Positions 17,882-24,917 of a DNA stretch of 64,000 nt are shown piece after piece. Within the stretch, counting starts at the first letter, position 1. The number at the start of each line of letters is the position of its first letter. The stretch comes from a bacterium (GTDB lineage Bacteria; Actinomycetota; Acidimicrobiia; Spongiisociales; Spongiisociaceae), in contig JAPOQZ010000074.1 of NCBI GenBank assembly GCA_026710435.1, positions 1-64,000 on the forward strand, written 5' to 3'. A model generated the notes under the pieces. That model searched no databases. It was not told the origin of the DNA and saw only the letters and a program-made list of their open reading frames with translations. The position numbers were made by a program, and so were the translations under genes.

Positions 17882-18181
17882 CTAGCGGGTCCGAGGGAGG
17901 TCGGCGGCTTTCAGGAGGGAGCCGTTGGCGTCGAGGATGCCTATCTTGGTGCCGATAGTGGCCGGACTGGCCGCGAACAGGTCGGCGCGGTTGATGACCA
18001 GGTAACGGTAGCCCTCGAGGGGCCGGAGACGTTTCACCGTCTTCTTTATCTGCTTGTTGTCGGCTGCGATACCCAGGGAGCCCTTGGGACAGATCAGGTC
18101 GGCGCGTCCGGACGGATCCGGTTCGGCGGAGAGCTTGCTGATCATCGCGCTCTGTAACTGGTCGTGGGTCATTCGGGCCAT
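17882..18181 (-). CDS. Hypothetical 99-residue protein
   Basis: I do not recognise the family. The sequence is basic and soluble-looking, with a segment PSGRADLICPKGSLGIAADNKQIKKTVKRLR and an end AASPATIGTKIGILDANG. It has no membrane segment and one Cys. ATG 18181 has a ribosome-binding site (AGGTAGGA) four bases upstream, which supports it as a real gene. It lies 50 bp after mtlD on the same strand and is probably the last gene of the mannitol operon. No role is proposed. Confidence 0.7.
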   Translation of the reverse strand: MARMTHDQLQSAMISKLSAEPDPSGRADLICPKGSLGIAADNKQIKKTVKRLRPLEGYRYLVINRADLFAASPATIGTKIGILDANGSLLKAADLPRTR

Positions 18182-18231
18182 TTCCTACCTCGGGCGAGTC
18201 GGTTGGGGTCTCGATGATACAGGTAGGTGGA

Positions 18232-19356
18232 TCAACTCGTCCGGTCCGCCATCCGCGCTCGGAGATTCCCGATGAGAGGGGCGTCGGCGTCGCCCAGTCC
18301 CACTACGGACAGCCACCCCCCTGCATCGAGGGCGTCGTGAAGTTCGGCCATGCCGGCGACACGATCATCGGTCAGCGCCAGTCCGGCGGTGATTGCCTCG
18401 CAGAGAGCCTCGGTGGGGAGACCCCTCCGCGCCGCGGCGCGGGCAGGACCCACGAGGCGCTCATCCGGACCGAGCTTCAGAAGTGGATTCCGCGCCACTC
18501 GCCGGATGGGATCAACCAGGGCGGTGCCCGCGAAGCGATCGAGGTTGGAACGCCCGTACGCGACGAGTTCCTCCAACTGCCAGTCGTCCACCTGGCTCGC
18601 GAGGACCTCTGCCATGGTCTCGGCGATCTCCTCGAGTCGCGCATGGATGGACGGGTCCGAAACCGACTGGGCGACCGTTTCATGTCCGGCTTCCAAGCCC
18701 AGGAAGGCTGCGGCGGCGTGGAGTCCGTTCACGAGCCAGAGTTTCCTCATGCGGTGGAGACGCAGGTCAGGCACCAGTTCGAATCCTGCAATTCCCGGAT
18801 CTACGCCCATCCAGTCCCCGCGGGCGACCTTGAACTCGAAACGGGACTCGACTTCCAGCGACAAGCCGCCTCCGGCAGAGCCGGGCACCATACGGTCCAC
18901 CAGAGTCTCCGGAAACCCCACCGACTGCGGTACGCCTCCGGCCAGACTCTCGATGTGTTGCCGGAGCAGAGCGGTGTTGGGATCTGCATTCTCGCACGCC
19001 AGCACGTTGCGGATCCGGCTGTCCTCCCTGCGGAGGGCAGTTGCTATGGTCGGTGCGACCCGGCCGAGGACTCCGGCACCCACCGCGGTGCATACCAGTT
19101 CTGCGGACGCGGTAGCGGTTATTGCCTGCTCGGTTTCGCCTGCGTCTACCGCGCTGACACCGGTGATCGTGCGTGTCGAGCGACCGTCACTTCCCACCTC
19201 GATCACCGGGTACGAGCCGTTGCGGTTCAACAAATCCACCACCTGCGGCGAGACGTCCAGGAACACGACCTCCCAGCCGGACCGTGCGAACAGCCAACCG
19301 AGGAGACCCCTGCCAATGTTGCCGGCGCCGAACACGACGGCTCGGCGGGTGGTCAT
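18232..19356 (-). CDS. mtlD: Mannitol-1-phosphate 5-dehydrogenase
   Basis: MtlD oxidises mannitol-1-phosphate to fructose-6-phosphate with NAD. The 374-residue protein starts with the Rossmann motif AVVFGAGNIGRGLLGWLFA and a following Asp (VVFLDVS) for NAD. It has NVLACENADPNTALLRQHI and the catalytic-site block RKLWLVNGLHAAAAFLG. Length and order match the polyol-specific long-chain dehydrogenase family. Its ATG overlaps the stop of the IIA gene by four bases, so it is co-translated with the transporter that makes its substrate. Confidence 0.93.
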   Translation of the reverse strand: MTTRRAVVFGAGNIGRGLLGWLFARSGWEVVFLDVSPQVVDLLNRNGSYPVIEVGSDGRSTRTITGVSAVDAGETEQAITATASAELVCTAVGAGVLGRVAPTIATALRREDSRIRNVLACENADPNTALLRQHIESLAGGVPQSVGFPETLVDRMVPGSAGGGLSLEVESRFEFKVARGDWMGVDPGIAGFELVPDLRLHRMRKLWLVNGLHAAAAFLGLEAGHETVAQSVSDPSIHARLEEIAETMAEVLASQVDDWQLEELVAYGRSNLDRFAGTALVDPIRRVARNPLLKLGPDERLVGPARAAARRGLPTEALCEAITAGLALTDDRVAGMAELHDALDAGGWLSVVGLGDADAPLIGNLRARMADRTS

Positions 19357-19799
19357 TCGGTGGGCGCGGCGAGAGTCTCCCGGACATACTCGGCATCGGT
19401 GGCGGTGGCCAGCCGGGCGCAGAGATCCTCGTCGTCCAGTACCTCGGCCAGATGTGACATCACCGCCAGATGCTCGTCTCCGACCGCGGCCAGCCCGAAG
19501 ACCAGGAAGGCCCGGTCGTCGTCGTCACCCCACGGTATGCCGTTCGGATACTGGGCCAGGACCAGCGCGGTCCGCTTGATCATTCCCCGGTCCTCGTAGG
19601 TGCAGTGGGGGAGGGCGATGCCATTACCCAGGTACGTTGAGATCACGGCCTCGCGAGCGAGCATCGACCCCCCGTACCCGGCCTCCACCGCCCCTAGGTC
19701 GAACAACATCCCCGACACACGTTCGATAGCTGCCTTCTGGGTGCTTCCCTGCTCGCCCAGAGTGATGGCCTCGACCGCAGTTACAGATTCTGTGACCAT
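19353..19799 (-). CDS. PTS mannitol-type EIIA protein
   Basis: This 148-residue cytoplasmic protein accepts phosphate from HPr. The active-site His is in the family motif EAVISTYLGNGIALPHCTY. The upstream SGMLFDLGAVEAGYGGSMLAR is typical of mannitol/fructose IIA domains. ATG 19799 is preferred over the TTG at 19805. It sits between the separate IIB gene and mtlD with a four-base overlap into mtlD. Here the mannitol permease is split into three polypeptides. Confidence 0.9.
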   Translation of the reverse strand: MVTESVTAVEAITLGEQGSTQKAAIERVSGMLFDLGAVEAGYGGSMLAREAVISTYLGNGIALPHCTYEDRGMIKRTALVLAQYPNGIPWGDDDDRAFLVFGLAAVGDEHLAVMSHLAEVLDDEDLCARLATATDAEYVRETLAAPTE

Positions 19800-19812
19800 T
19801 GGCAATCAGCTC

Positions 19813-20136
19813 TCAGATTCCCTCGACGTCGGTGCCTGCAGTCAGGTCCGCGACGAGTTTGACCAGGGCCGGGTCGTTGAGGAATGTACGGAACGCGACC
19901 ACTGCCGCGCCTGGTGCGACCTGCTTGACCCGGGCGGCCAGCCCGGCGTGGGTGACTACAACGTCAACGCCCGCAGGAATGTCGTGGACAGGTGAGTGGG
20001 TGACCTTGATGTTGAGCTTGGCCTTCTTGATCTTCTTCTTCAGGAAGTTCGTGACCATCAGGCTCGAACCCATCCCCGCCTCGCAGGCCAAGACGATCCA
20101 GCGGACATCCGCTGCCGCTTTCGTTACTGAACTCAT
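19813..20136 (-). CDS. PTS mannitol-type EIIB protein
   Basis: The 107-residue protein has the IIB phosphocysteine loop WIVLACEAGMGSSLMVTNFL near its N-terminus, followed by the Lys-rich helix KKKIKKAKLNIKV. IIB passes phosphate from IIA to mannitol in the IIC channel. ATG 20136 is chosen because it has an AAGGA ribosome-binding site and gives the normal family length; the longer ORF would run into the upstream hairpin. It follows the IIC gene by 84 bp. Confidence 0.9.
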   Translation of the reverse strand: MSSVTKAAADVRWIVLACEAGMGSSLMVTNFLKKKIKKAKLNIKVTHSPVHDIPAGVDVVVTHAGLAARVKQVAPGAAVVAFRTFLNDPALVKLVADLTAGTDVEGI

Positions 20137-20163
20137 GACGATGTTCCTTCTGGTTGGCGAAAC

Positions 20164-20194
20164 GGGAAGAGCCTCTCGTGGAGAGGCTCTTCCC
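20164..20194. promoter_or_regulatory. Perfect 14-bp hairpin between IIC and IIB genes
   Basis: GGGAAGAGCCTCTC, loop GTG, and GAGAGGCTCTTCCC make a perfect 14-bp stem in the 84-bp gap between the IIC stop and the IIB start. On the transcribed strand it is followed by TTTCGCC-like sequence rather than a long T-run. It may be a partial terminator, or an RNA stability or processing element that sets different amounts of IIC and IIB/IIA. Confidence 0.55.
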
Positions 20195-20220
20195 ATTCTA
20201 GAGGGTTTCCTTCCGGGTGT

Positions 20221-21315
20221 TCAGCCGGTGGGGATGGCGGGCATGGTGCCGATCATGTCCTCCGTTCCCTCTTGCTCCTTCACCGGGGATACCCGCAGCA
20301 GCAGCGTTCCCACCACGAAGGCCGCGGCTGCGGCGACTACCACTCCTAAGAGCACACCGACGTGTTGACCCCTCGGAGTTACCGCCAGGTAGGCGAAGAT
20401 CGAGCCGGGTGAGGGTGTTGCGGTCAGCCCCGCATCGAATATCACGAAGACGATGTCGGCGAGGATGCCGCCGGCCCAGACCGACAGGATCATGATCGGG
20501 TGCATGAGGATGTACGGGAAGTAGACCTCATGGATCCCACCAAAGAAGTGGATGACGATCGCGCCGGGGGCCGACAGCTTGGCCAGGCCCTTGCCGGCGA
20601 ACCAGTACGCGAGAAGCAACCCAAGACCGGGCCCGGGGTTGGTCTCCAGGAGAAAGTAGATCGATCGTCCTGACTCAGCCGCCTGCTCAACCCCTAGCGG
20701 CCCCAGGATGCCGTGGTTTATGGCGTTGTTGAGGAACAACACCTTCCCGACTTCGATGGGGATGTCCGCCAGCGGTAGCAGCCCGGCGTCGGTGACCCAC
20801 TCGACCAGGTTCCCGAAGAAGGCTGCGATTGCGGCCATGATCGGGCCGATGATCAACTTGCCGAGAATGGCCAGTACGAAGCCGAGAATCCCGGCCGAGA
20901 AGTTGTTGTAGAGCATCTCGAACCCGACTGCGACCTTGTCCTGGAAGGCGTCGTCGATCTTCATGATGATCCACGCGGCCAAGGGGCCGACCAGCATCGC
21001 GCCCAGGAATTGGGGCGGATCGCCGACGGCGCCGCTAGCCAGTTCGAAGTCGGCGCCGATGACGATTCCCATCGTCGCGATGGCGCCCATCACGCCTCCC
21101 CGATGCCCGTACACCATCTTGCCGCCTGTGAACCCGATCAATACAGGCAACAGGTAGACGATAATGGGTCCTACCAGCTCGGAGAGACTCTCATTGGGTG
21201 TCCATCCGGTGGGAATGAAAAAAGCGGTGATCAAACCCCAGGCGAGAATTGCGCCAATGTTGGGAATGACCATACCCGCCATATACCCCCCGAATTTCTG
21301 AAGACGTGCAAGCAT
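20221..21315 (-). CDS. mtlA: PTS mannitol-type EIIC permease
   Basis: The 364-residue membrane protein is the mannitol channel. It starts ARLQKFGGYMAGMVIPNIGA and has the conserved substrate-site motifs FLNNAINHGILGP and IHFFGGIHEVYFPYIL, with about eight hydrophobic segments. It lacks the fused IIB and IIA domains of the Escherichia coli protein; these are the next two genes. A strong GGGAGGAGG ribosome-binding site precedes ATG 21315. It heads the operon IIC-IIB-IIA-mtlD. Confidence 0.93.
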   Translation of the reverse strand: MLARLQKFGGYMAGMVIPNIGAILAWGLITAFFIPTGWTPNESLSELVGPIIVYLLPVLIGFTGGKMVYGHRGGVMGAIATMGIVIGADFELASGAVGDPPQFLGAMLVGPLAAWIIMKIDDAFQDKVAVGFEMLYNNFSAGILGFVLAILGKLIIGPIMAAIAAFFGNLVEWVTDAGLLPLADIPIEVGKVLFLNNAINHGILGPLGVEQAAESGRSIYFLLETNPGPGLGLLLAYWFAGKGLAKLSAPGAIVIHFFGGIHEVYFPYILMHPIMILSVWAGGILADIVFVIFDAGLTATPSPGSIFAYLAVTPRGQHVGVLLGVVVAAAAAFVVGTLLLRVSPVKEQEGTEDMIGTMPAIPTG

Positions 21316-21350
21316 CCGACCTCCTCCCGAATGTAAGTGGATACGTTTTC

Positions 21351-21380
21351 AGCCTAGATTCGACAGGGGGGGTGATGCAA
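21351..21380 (-). promoter_or_regulatory. Probable mannitol operon promoter
   Basis: On the minus strand TTGCAT (21380-21375), an 18-bp spacer and TAGGCT (21356-21351) lie 35 bp before the IIC start codon. The hexamers and spacing match those in front of nuoA. The -35 box lies inside the downstream copy of a tandem 19-bp repeat (21370-21407), consistent with operator sites. Confidence 0.5.
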
Positions 21381-21407
21381 CTACCGCGGGGTGATGCAAC
21401 CACCGCG
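21370..21407. repeat. Tandem 19-bp repeat upstream of mannitol operon
   Basis: GGGTGATGCAACTACCGCG (21370-21388) is followed directly by GGGTGATGCAACCACCGCG (21389-21407), 18 of 19 bases the same. The first overlaps the proposed -35 box and the second lies just upstream. The helical-turn spacing suggests a pair of binding sites for a regulator. No regulator gene lies in the operon. Confidence 0.6.
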
Positions 21408-21520
21408 GCGTTCTTCGACGTGGGGTATCGATGCCTGCCGACACGATCGTGTCCCCCGGATCCGACTTTTTGCTCTGGAGATGTGGGCGGGAGGGTTTCC
21501 ACGTATGCGTGAGACAGCAT

Positions 21521-21627
21521 CTAGAAGGGTGCTGAACAATGACGATTGCTCGGGCCTGCCGCCCGCCAGCCCAGGCATTTTGCGGGCGGTTGGCAGGCCG
21601 CTGGTGGATTGCTCAGCACCCTCCTAG
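21521..21627. repeat. Family A palindromic element, copy 1 (107 bp)
   Basis: This starts CTAGAAGGGTGCTGAACAAT and ends ATTGCTCAGCACCCTCCTAG, giving inverted termini. The inside holds a second inverted pair, GGCCTGCC and GGCAGGCC, around GCCCGCC/GGGCGG. Copies 2 and 3 have the same length and nearly the same sequence. CTAG flanks both ends. No ORF is conserved. Its right CTAG is also the left edge of the family B copy at 21624. Confidence 0.85.
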
Positions 21628-21728
21628 AACAAGGGGTGAATGGCTTATGAGGGTTGTCGCAGCGTTCGCTGAGCCGGGAGTTTGTCGTCGACCTTCGGGC
21701 TAGCGGGGGTTTCTTAGCACCCTCCTAG
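21624..21728. repeat. Family B small inverted-repeat element, copy 2
   Basis: It runs from the CTAG shared with family A copy 1 to the CTAG at 21725-21728, with a right end TTTCTTAGCACCCTC. The right 65 bp align with the element at 9147-9252. The terminal CTAG provides the TAG stop codon (minus strand) of the membrane protein gene at 21725-22408. Confidence 0.6.
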
Positions 21729-22408
21729 CGGCGGACGATTGTCCGGTAAGCAGTAGCCATGATGACGGCGGCTACAGCGAGCGCAGGCGTACCCAGTACC
21801 CAGAAGGCGATCGCGCCCCAGGGACTCGAACTCCACAGGTACAGCAACGCCAACCCGGGACCGAAGAACACAGAACAGCCCAGCACAAGTCTCAGGAGCC
21901 TCATCCGGTTACCCCGGCTCAGTTCCGAACTGAGGGCGAGTGCTTGAAAGCCGCCGGCCCGCCTCTCGACGATCAGGAACGGGTAGAAGCTATAGATCAT
22001 CAGCACCATGATCCCGGGCACGACGAGGAACACGGTTCCGACCGAGACGGTGAGGAAGAAGGCCGCCGAAGCTCTCACGAACCCGTCCCGTACCCACCAG
22101 TCGTCCCTGGGGGGCCGGCCGGAACGGTCGGATGAGACGGCTGCCAGAGCGGTCCGGGAGAGAGGCCATGCGGCGTATCCGCCCAGGGAGAGGCCGAGTA
22201 GCCAGATCAGCAAGTTCAACCAGTAGCTGTCGGTTGCCTGATTGACGAGTAGCACCAGGGCGGGCACCGCCATCAGATACGAGGAGCGGGCCAGCAGCCG
22301 CTTGTCGTGCCTCCGGAAGCCCGAGATGCCCGCCGACAGGACCTTGCTGACGGATAGTGGCGATGCTTGTCTGGACGGCACGTTTCGACCTCTTGGGCGA
22401 GCGTCCAA
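21725..22408 (-). CDS. Integral membrane protein, unknown function
   Basis: The 227-residue protein has five or six hydrophobic segments (for example YLMAVPALVLLVNQ, FFLTVSVGTVFLVVPGIMVL and AFWVLGTPALAVAAVIMAT). Between them are LSSELSRGNRMRLLRLVLG and YPFLIVERRAGGFQAL, which resemble the cores of membrane proteins predicted to share a YciC/DUF975-like fold, though I cannot assign one. The start is a TTG at 22408; GTG 22381 is an alternative. Its stop codon lies in the end of repeat element B. Real gene by codon pattern; function not proposed. Confidence 0.7.
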   Translation of the reverse strand: MDARPRGRNVPSRQASPLSVSKVLSAGISGFRRHDKRLLARSSYLMAVPALVLLVNQATDSYWLNLLIWLLGLSLGGYAAWPLSRTALAAVSSDRSGRPPRDDWWVRDGFVRASAAFFLTVSVGTVFLVVPGIMVLMIYSFYPFLIVERRAGGFQALALSSELSRGNRMRLLRLVLGCSVFFGPGLALLYLWSSSPWGAIAFWVLGTPALAVAAVIMATAYRTIVRR

Positions 22409-22532
22409 GGCTACACCGTCGGATCACTCCGAACGAGGTGCCCACATGGCCGGCGCGCGGCCTCCGCCGTTCGCGCGACTGCGGGTGGGGTCTTGCGGCT
22501 CGCCGGTGCCCGTTGGTGCATCGTTCGATCCC

Positions 22533-22639
22533 CTGGGAGGGGTGCTGAACAATGACGATTGCTCGGGCCTGCCGCCCGCCGACCCAGGAGTCATGCCGGC
22601 GATGGCAGGCCGCTGGTGGATTGCTCACCACCCTCCTAG
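22533..22639. repeat. Family A palindromic element, copy 2
   Basis: Its left end has one extra G (CTGGGAGGGGTGCTGAACAAT) and it ends GGATTGCTCACCACCCTCCTAG. The loop region differs from copies 1 and 3 (AGGAGTCATGCCGGCGAT), so the inner stem partly changes while both arms GGCCTGCC/GGCAGGCC stay paired. Its terminal TAG runs into GGCT to form TAGGCT, seven bases before the next gene's ATG. Confidence 0.85.
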
Positions 22640-22648
22640 GCTGCTCGC

Positions 22649-23464
22649 ATGACGAGTGGCGCTCCCCGGCCTATCACCTTCCTTTCCGACTTCGGGTGGG
22701 ACGACGAGTTTGTCGGGGTGGTCCACGGAGTGATCGCCACCCTCGCTCCCATGTGCCGCGTCATAGACCTCAACCACCGGGTACCGAGGGGCGATGTGAG
22801 ATCGGGGGCGCTCACGTTGCTGCGGGGAATCCAGTACATGCCACCCGGCGTGCTTCTTGCCGTGGTGGATCCCGGCGTCGGTACCAGCCGCCGGGCGGTC
22901 GTGGTGGAGACTCCCTGGGGATACATGGTCGGGCCCGACAACGGGCTCCTATCGCCGGCGGTGGCTCTCGTCGGCGGCGCCACACGGGCATTCTCGGTAG
23001 AGAACCCCGATGTCATGCTTCCTGCTCGAGGCCGGACTTTCGAGGGGAGGGATCGTTTTGCTCCCGCGGCAGCTGTCCTCGCGGCGGGCGAGGCAGACCC
23101 TCACGAATTGGGTCCCCAGGTCGATCCGCATGCTCTCGAACCGCTCCTGCTTCCTCTCTCCGATGTGTCGGACGGCCACGTGGAGGGTCAGGCCTGGTGG
23201 GTGGACACTTTCGGAAACGTGCAGACCAACATCTCACCCGAGGATCTGGAGGAGGCGGGGATGTCGCAGGGGCAGGACGTCGCGGTGCGCGTTGGGCTCA
23301 TGAAGTACCGGGTTCCGTGGGTGGGAAGCTACGCAGAAGTAGCAGAGGGACGCCCGCTCATGCACATCGACTCGGTCGGGCTGATGGCCCTGGCGGTCCG
23401 GGGAGGCCGGGCCGACGAGCACTTCACGTTGGGAGCCGGAACGTCTGTCGTGATCACGTCCTAG
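22649..23464 (+). CDS. SAM hydroxide adenosyltransferase (DUF62 family)
   Basis: DUF62 enzymes split S-adenosylmethionine into adenosine and methionine using hydroxide; relatives are the fluorinase and chlorinase. The 271-residue product has the SAM-site motif ITFLSDFGWDDEFVGVVHG, the VVDPGVGTSRRAVVVET block, YMVGPDNGLLSP and, near the end, WWVDTFGNVQTNI. The halogenase-specific insertion is not evident. ATG 22649 lacks a ribosome-binding site and lies six bases after TAGGCT, suggesting a leaderless message. The gene is framed by two family A elements; its stop codon TAG belongs to copy 3. Confidence 0.9.
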   Translation: MTSGAPRPITFLSDFGWDDEFVGVVHGVIATLAPMCRVIDLNHRVPRGDVRSGALTLLRGIQYMPPGVLLAVVDPGVGTSRRAVVVETPWGYMVGPDNGLLSPAVALVGGATRAFSVENPDVMLPARGRTFEGRDRFAPAAAVLAAGEADPHELGPQVDPHALEPLLLPLSDVSDGHVEGQAWWVDTFGNVQTNISPEDLEEAGMSQGQDVAVRVGLMKYRVPWVGSYAEVAEGRPLMHIDSVGLMALAVRGGRADEHFTLGAGTSVVITS

Positions 23465-23567
23465 GAGGGTGCTGAACATTGACGATTGCTCGGGCCTGCC
23501 GCCCGCCGACCCAGGCATTTTGCGGGCGGTTGGCAGGCCGCTGGTGGATTGCTCAGTACCCTCCTAG
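23461..23567. repeat. Family A palindromic element, copy 3
   Basis: It starts CTAGGAGGGTGCTGAACATT and ends GGATTGCTCAGTACCCTCCTAG, nearly identical to copy 1 including the loop. The first TAG (23462-23464) is the stop codon of the SAM hydroxide adenosyltransferase gene. Directly after it, 23568-23597 resembles sequence just after the argJ stop codon (37281-37313). Confidence 0.85.
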
Positions 23568-23889
23568 TTTGATCGTGGTCGGTCTGCGTCGCGGGCGGTG
23601 AGCCGAGGGTCAGAGACTGAACAGTTGGATCACGAATACGATCCCAGCCAGCCCGATGATGCCGAGAAGGATGAGGAGGGTGAAAGCTGTTCCTGGTCTC
23701 AAGATTAAGCGAGGCTACCTTCGGCGACGGGCAACCACCACTCGAATGCTACTCTGCTAGGTCTCCGGAAACGAGAGGGGTCATAGGCCGGGGCCGCTGA
23801 TCAGGGGGGTGCTGTATCTCGCGGCGCGGTACGGCGAGACCCTGAACCATCTAGCCACTCGAAACTGTCCAGCACCCATTGTGGTGACT
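23568..23889. other. Intergenic region with a possible 30-residue membrane peptide
   Basis: On the minus strand a TTG at 23702 opens a 30-residue ORF ending at 23610 with a single hydrophobic helix (TLLILLGIIGLAGIVFVIQL). Such small membrane peptides can be real, but there is no ribosome-binding site and no second example here. Its confidence as a gene is about 0.25. Nothing else is seen before the ISL3 relic. Confidence 0.4.
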
Positions 23890-24903
23890 GAATCCCTGCG
23901 CGCATGTGCGAGAAGTTGGTAGGTCTGGGCGAGCTTGATCTGCTGGCGTTCGGTCGTCCGGTGCGTCTGCGGTGGCGCAGAATCGCCGCTGGTTGTGTCC
24001 GAACCCCGACTGTGCGGAGAAGTCGTTCGTCGAGTAAGACGCCACATCGGTCCGCCCCGGGCGTTGCTGACATCCCGAGCAGCAAGATGGGCGACCATCG
24101 GGGTCAGGCGGCGGGTCCGCTCCGTTGAAGAAGTCGCCGAAGATCTGGGCTGTGATAGGCATACGGTGAACCGCGAGGTCCGCCGACCGGGTAGGTAAGG
24201 TCGAGGCTGTGGGCGTGGACAAGAATCGCTATTCTGGCGGCGCGGCCAGTTCCGTACGAAGAAGTGGATCCGCCGGGCCGTCCTGGACATGTCGGGCCCA
24301 ATCGCACGGCCTACGACCGGGTCCTTCCCAACGCGCTGCAAGTCGCGGACCCATTCCATGTGAAGCCCCTCGCCAAATCAGCGACTCGACGAAGTACGCA
24401 GAGAGTCTAGAACGAAACCCTCGGGCATAGGGGCCGCAAACACCCGTTAGCAGCGTAGAGCCGGACCCCCGCTTCCTGACATCTGCTTCCGGACGCATCA
24501 GCGACCGGGGCCGAACCCCGCCTCCGGGCCTCCTCAATGCCGGTGACCCCACGGAGAAGTCTGCACAGCCTGGCACGCCACCGAAACCGTACGAGGCATC
24601 TACGAGATCGCCTGCCCCGCCGTCGCGCTCCGATACACCCACCCGGCTCGCCGACGACGTTGAGGACGAATCCTGCCCGCCTACGGTCAACAAGCTGGGT
24701 CGCACCTTCGCCCGCTGGTGTCCCCAGATCACCAATTGGCACATCTTGAACGTGACCAACAGATGCCACCGAAGATCTTAACAACCTGATCACAGGTTGT
24801 TAAGATCTTCGGTATCAAACGCATGAAACGGGCCGCCTTCGGGTTCCGCAACTTCGCGAACTACCGAATACGGGCTCTCTTGTATGCGGGGAAACCCAAC
24901 TAG
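23890..24903 (+). pseudogene. ISL3-family transposase, decayed
   Basis: Pieces of an ISL3-type transposase follow in order in different frames: LVGLGELDLLAFGRPVRLRW and CPNPDCAEKSF (zinc-binding N-terminus), RAARWATIGVRRRVRSVEEV with AEDLGCDRHTVN (helix-turn-helix), AYDRVLPNALQVADPFHVK, DESCPP with NKLGRTFARWCPQITNWH, and finally AFGFRNFANYRIRALLYAGK ending at TAG 24901. At least four frameshifts and stops break it. Near the 3-prime end a 20-bp perfect hairpin (24769-24812) interrupts the TEAVNNLIKR-like block. A shorter relic of a related element lies at 5155-5345. Confidence 0.85.
24769..24812. repeat. Perfect 20-bp inverted repeat inside ISL3 relic
   Basis: CCGAAGATCTTAACAACCTG (24769-24788), loop ATCA, then its exact reverse complement (24793-24812). 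In the related ISL3 fragment at 5299-5330 the second arm is missing: CAACCTGATCA continues straight into AACGCATCAAACG. The right arm is therefore an insertion of about 22 bp copied from the left arm in reverse orientation. Confidence 0.9.
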
Positions 24904-24917
24904 GACCTGGAGCCACC

